Assembly: GCF_002998295.1 (NCBI RefSeq)
Contig: NZ_CP027226.1
Coordinates: 124,001-188,000 of the forward strand
Length of the DNA: 64,000 nucleotides
Source of the DNA: Fastidiosipila sanguinis
GTDB taxonomy: Bacteria; Bacillota; Clostridia; Saccharofermentanales; Fastidiosipilaceae
Direction of reading: 5' to 3'
Shown here: one piece after another, positions 62,427-64,000 of the stretch
Position numbering within the stretch: the first letter of the stretch is position 1
How the letters are laid out: each line of letters opens with the position of its first letter
Notes under the pieces: generated by a model
Database searches by the model: none
What the model was told of the DNA's origin: nothing
The model's input: the letters and a program-made list of their open reading frames with translations, nothing else
Translations under genes and position numbers: made by a program

Positions 62427-62966
62427 TTACTCTGCTTTTGAACTTTCAGCATCAATAACTTTGTATACTTTCTTGATTTCAGCAACATAAGCGTAGTCAA
62501 AACCGTTTTCATATTCTTCTTTAGCATATTTTTTATACTTCTTGAAGAATGAATCCTTTTCTAAGTGACTACGATAAATTACTCTGCAAGTTAGTACGTA
62601 TTCTGCTTCTTCAATTTTTGGTGTTTTATCTGGGATTAGAGTAAGACCAGTTTCTTGGAATTTATCTGAATCCTTACCGCTTAAGTGAGCTAATTTATCT
62701 AGAATTTCTCTTGAAGCATCACTCTTTGGTAGAAGGTTAATGCTGAATCTACCTTTTTTCTCTATATACCCACGTGTGTAAAAGTCTTTTCCTAGGTAAA
62801 TAGTTGCTATATCTTTGTCACGCATTCTTCCGAAACTTATTTGATTAGTAACCATTGCATTGTGGTGTTTGTTATCACCAGATACAATCACAAAATTTTC
62901 TTCTTCAGGGCTTAGATAGGATAATATGTTGATATCTTTTAGCTCAATTTGCTTAAATTCTTTCAT
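62427..62966 (-). CDS. Flavin reductase-like/FMN-binding split-barrel protein
   Basis: A 179-residue protein that fits the flavin-reductase-like split barrel: NFVIVSGDNKHHNAMVTNQISFGRM, in landmarks IVSGD and HNAMVTNQISFG, with TIYLGKDFYTRGYIEKKGRFSINLL, then a helical C-terminus. Minus-strand ATG at 62964-62966 has GGAGAG upstream (complement of CTCTCC at 62972-62977). The family reduces flavins or binds FMN; substrate unknown. Upstream extension to 63026 is open but lacks a ribosome site. Confidence 0.7.
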   Translation of the reverse strand: MKEFKQIELKDINILSYLSPEEENFVIVSGDNKHHNAMVTNQISFGRMRDKDIATIYLGKDFYTRGYIEKKGRFSINLLPKSDASREILDKLAHLSGKDSDKFQETGLTLIPDKTPKIEEAEYVLTCRVIYRSHLEKDSFFKKYKKYAKEEYENGFDYAYVAEIKKVYKVIDAESSKAE

Positions 62967-63232
62967 AGTCTTCTCTCCTTTTTTTAAATTAAAGTTAAAA
63001 TAACCATCAATTTCATTGTACAACATTTTAAGCTTATAATTAGCTTTTTACATTGTTTTATTGCTGTTTAACCTAATTTTAATCTTCGCTTAACAATAGG
63101 GAGTAGCTTTGCTAGTTTTCAGGTTTTTGGCAGATGTCTTGTGCGAGGCGAGTTGTAAAATAAACTGAAATAATAAAGGCTCAAACAATCCTGTACAATG
63201 TTAATTGGAAAAACGAAACAAAGGAGGATCGT

Positions 63233-64000
63233 ATGAGCCAATTACATTATATCAGGAAAAGAGAAGCAGGTCAGCATTTAACAATAGAAGATAGAAAGCA
63301 TCTAGAGTATTTATATAATGAGAATTTGAAGCGACCTAAAAAAGATAAATTAAATCAAAAAGAGTTAGCAAAGATATTAGGCTGGAGTGAAGCAACTCTA
63401 TCTAGAGAACTAAAACGCGGTAAAGTCAAACAAAAGAATTCTATGCTAGAAGAATACACAGCATATTCCTCTGTAGTAGCTCAGAAAACAGTAGAAAAAA
63501 CTTGGAGTAATAAAGGACCATCTTTAAAGATTAGTAACGACCATATATTAGCCAAAATAATAGAAAACATGCTAATAGGAAAAGAGATGAATAGAATAAA
63601 TAATCTTAAATTCTCTCCAGCAGCAATAACAATGTATTTTGACAGAGTTGGCTGGCCTACAGATAAAAGACTTTGTACTAGAACTATTTACAACTATGTA
63701 GAAAAAGAAGTCTTCCTAGAAGTAACAATGAAAGACCTTCCACGTAAAGGAAATAAACCTAGACAAAGAAAACGCTATATAGAAAAGCGCTTATCTCCAC
63801 CAGATAAGAAGAGAATAAACCATAGACCAAAAGCTATAGAAGAGCGTACAGAGACGGGGCACTGGGAGATGGATTGTATAGAGTCTAGTAAGGGAGATAG
63901 GACTTGTTTATTGACACTTGTAGATCGATGTACAAGAGAATGCATTATTTTAAAGATAAATACGCAAAGACAAGAATCTGTAGTAAAGAAGCTTAATGCT
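63233..64000 (+). CDS. IS30-family transposase (cut by window end)
   Basis: The frame starts at ATG 63233 with AAAGGAGGATC upstream and runs off the window. The N-terminal helix-turn-helix (LTIEDRKHLEYLYNEN and QKELAKILGWSEATLSRELKRG, in landmarks KHLEYLYN and SEATLSRELKRG) is IS30-type. The first catalytic Asp is in GHWEMDCIES, followed by LLTLVDRCTRE. Later DDE residues and the IS right end lie outside. About 200 bases between it and the flavin reductase gene should hold the left end; it was not delimited. Confidence 0.88.
   Translation, partial: MSQLHYIRKREAGQHLTIEDRKHLEYLYNENLKRPKKDKLNQKELAKILGWSEATLSRELKRGKVKQKNSMLEEYTAYSSVVAQKTVEKTWSNKGPSLKISNDHILAKIIENMLIGKEMNRINNLKFSPAAITMYFDRVGWPTDKRLCTRTIYNYVEKEVFLEVTMKDLPRKGNKPRQRKRYIEKRLSPPDKKRINHRPKAIEERTETGHWEMDCIESSKGDRTCLLTLVDRCTRECIILKINTQRQESVVKKLNA

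Noticed and set aside
1-64000. CRISPR arrays, rRNA operons, prophage structural genes
   Set aside because: No regularly spaced repeats with unique spacers, no rRNA sequence and no phage structural genes were recognised on either strand.

Overview
The window looks like chromosome from a low-GC Gram-positive bacterium of the Bacillota, most likely a Clostridia-type anaerobe. The evidence is AT-rich codon use, strong GGAGG-type ribosome sites, frequent TTG/GTG starts, Sec lipoproteins with a Gram-positive style lipobox, a membrane diadenylate cyclase of the CdaA type, QueT, AsnA and a DUF1846 protein. Genus cannot be fixed from the sequence alone.

Layout. 1-20 kb is mostly core: the end of a HelD/UvrD-like helicase, a split ThrE-type exporter, a GH20 glycosidase, queT behind a probable preQ1 riboswitch, a methyltransferase, a thioredoxin-fold lipoprotein without CXXC, a PTS-PHP-tyrosine phosphatase operon, then (minus strand) radA and xth, then hisS-aspS-lepB-lepA, and a tRNA-Leu(UAG) at 20.07 kb.

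20-46 kb is an accessory region that starts immediately after the tRNA-Leu and is visibly more AT-rich up to about 38 kb. It holds an FtsX/MacB-type ABC unit (two permeases plus ATPase), two kinds of peptide-exporter-like ABC half-transporters, a three-permease plus ATPase unit of the lantibiotic-immunity/ABC-2 kind, an orphan RelB-like antitoxin, secreted or lipid-anchored proteins, and three insertion events. About 2.1 kb (antitoxin leader plus exporter) is duplicated at 23.7 and 34.4 kb. The second copy has lost the antitoxin gene and is split by an IS481-like element flanked by a 26-bp direct repeat. An IS3/IS150-type element with a 3-bp target duplication splits a lipoprotein gene. Next come a TetR gene facing an ABC/FtsX pair with a huge coiled-coil permease, and an ABC-F protein in which only one of the two composite ATP sites looks competent.

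47-64 kb is again mostly housekeeping: asnA, a condensation-fold protein with an altered HHxxxDG motif, a Crp/Fnr regulator, a cyclase fused to a YbbR domain (CdaA-CdaR in one chain), DUF1846, thrS, a glgX-like debranching enzyme, a threonine aldolase, two tandem MscS-like channels (one with a degenerate pore helix), a histidine phosphatase, a flavin reductase-like protein, and an IS30-type transposase cut by the window end.

The best candidates for unusual biology are the ABC-transporter island behind the tRNA-Leu (no recognisable peptide-modifying enzyme or precursor; repeated TCGTGCGAAA boxes upstream of one exporter), the asymmetric ABC-F protein, the cyclase-YbbR fusion and the PTS-PHP-phosphatase operon. 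All names rest on motif recognition by eye; no database search was run.
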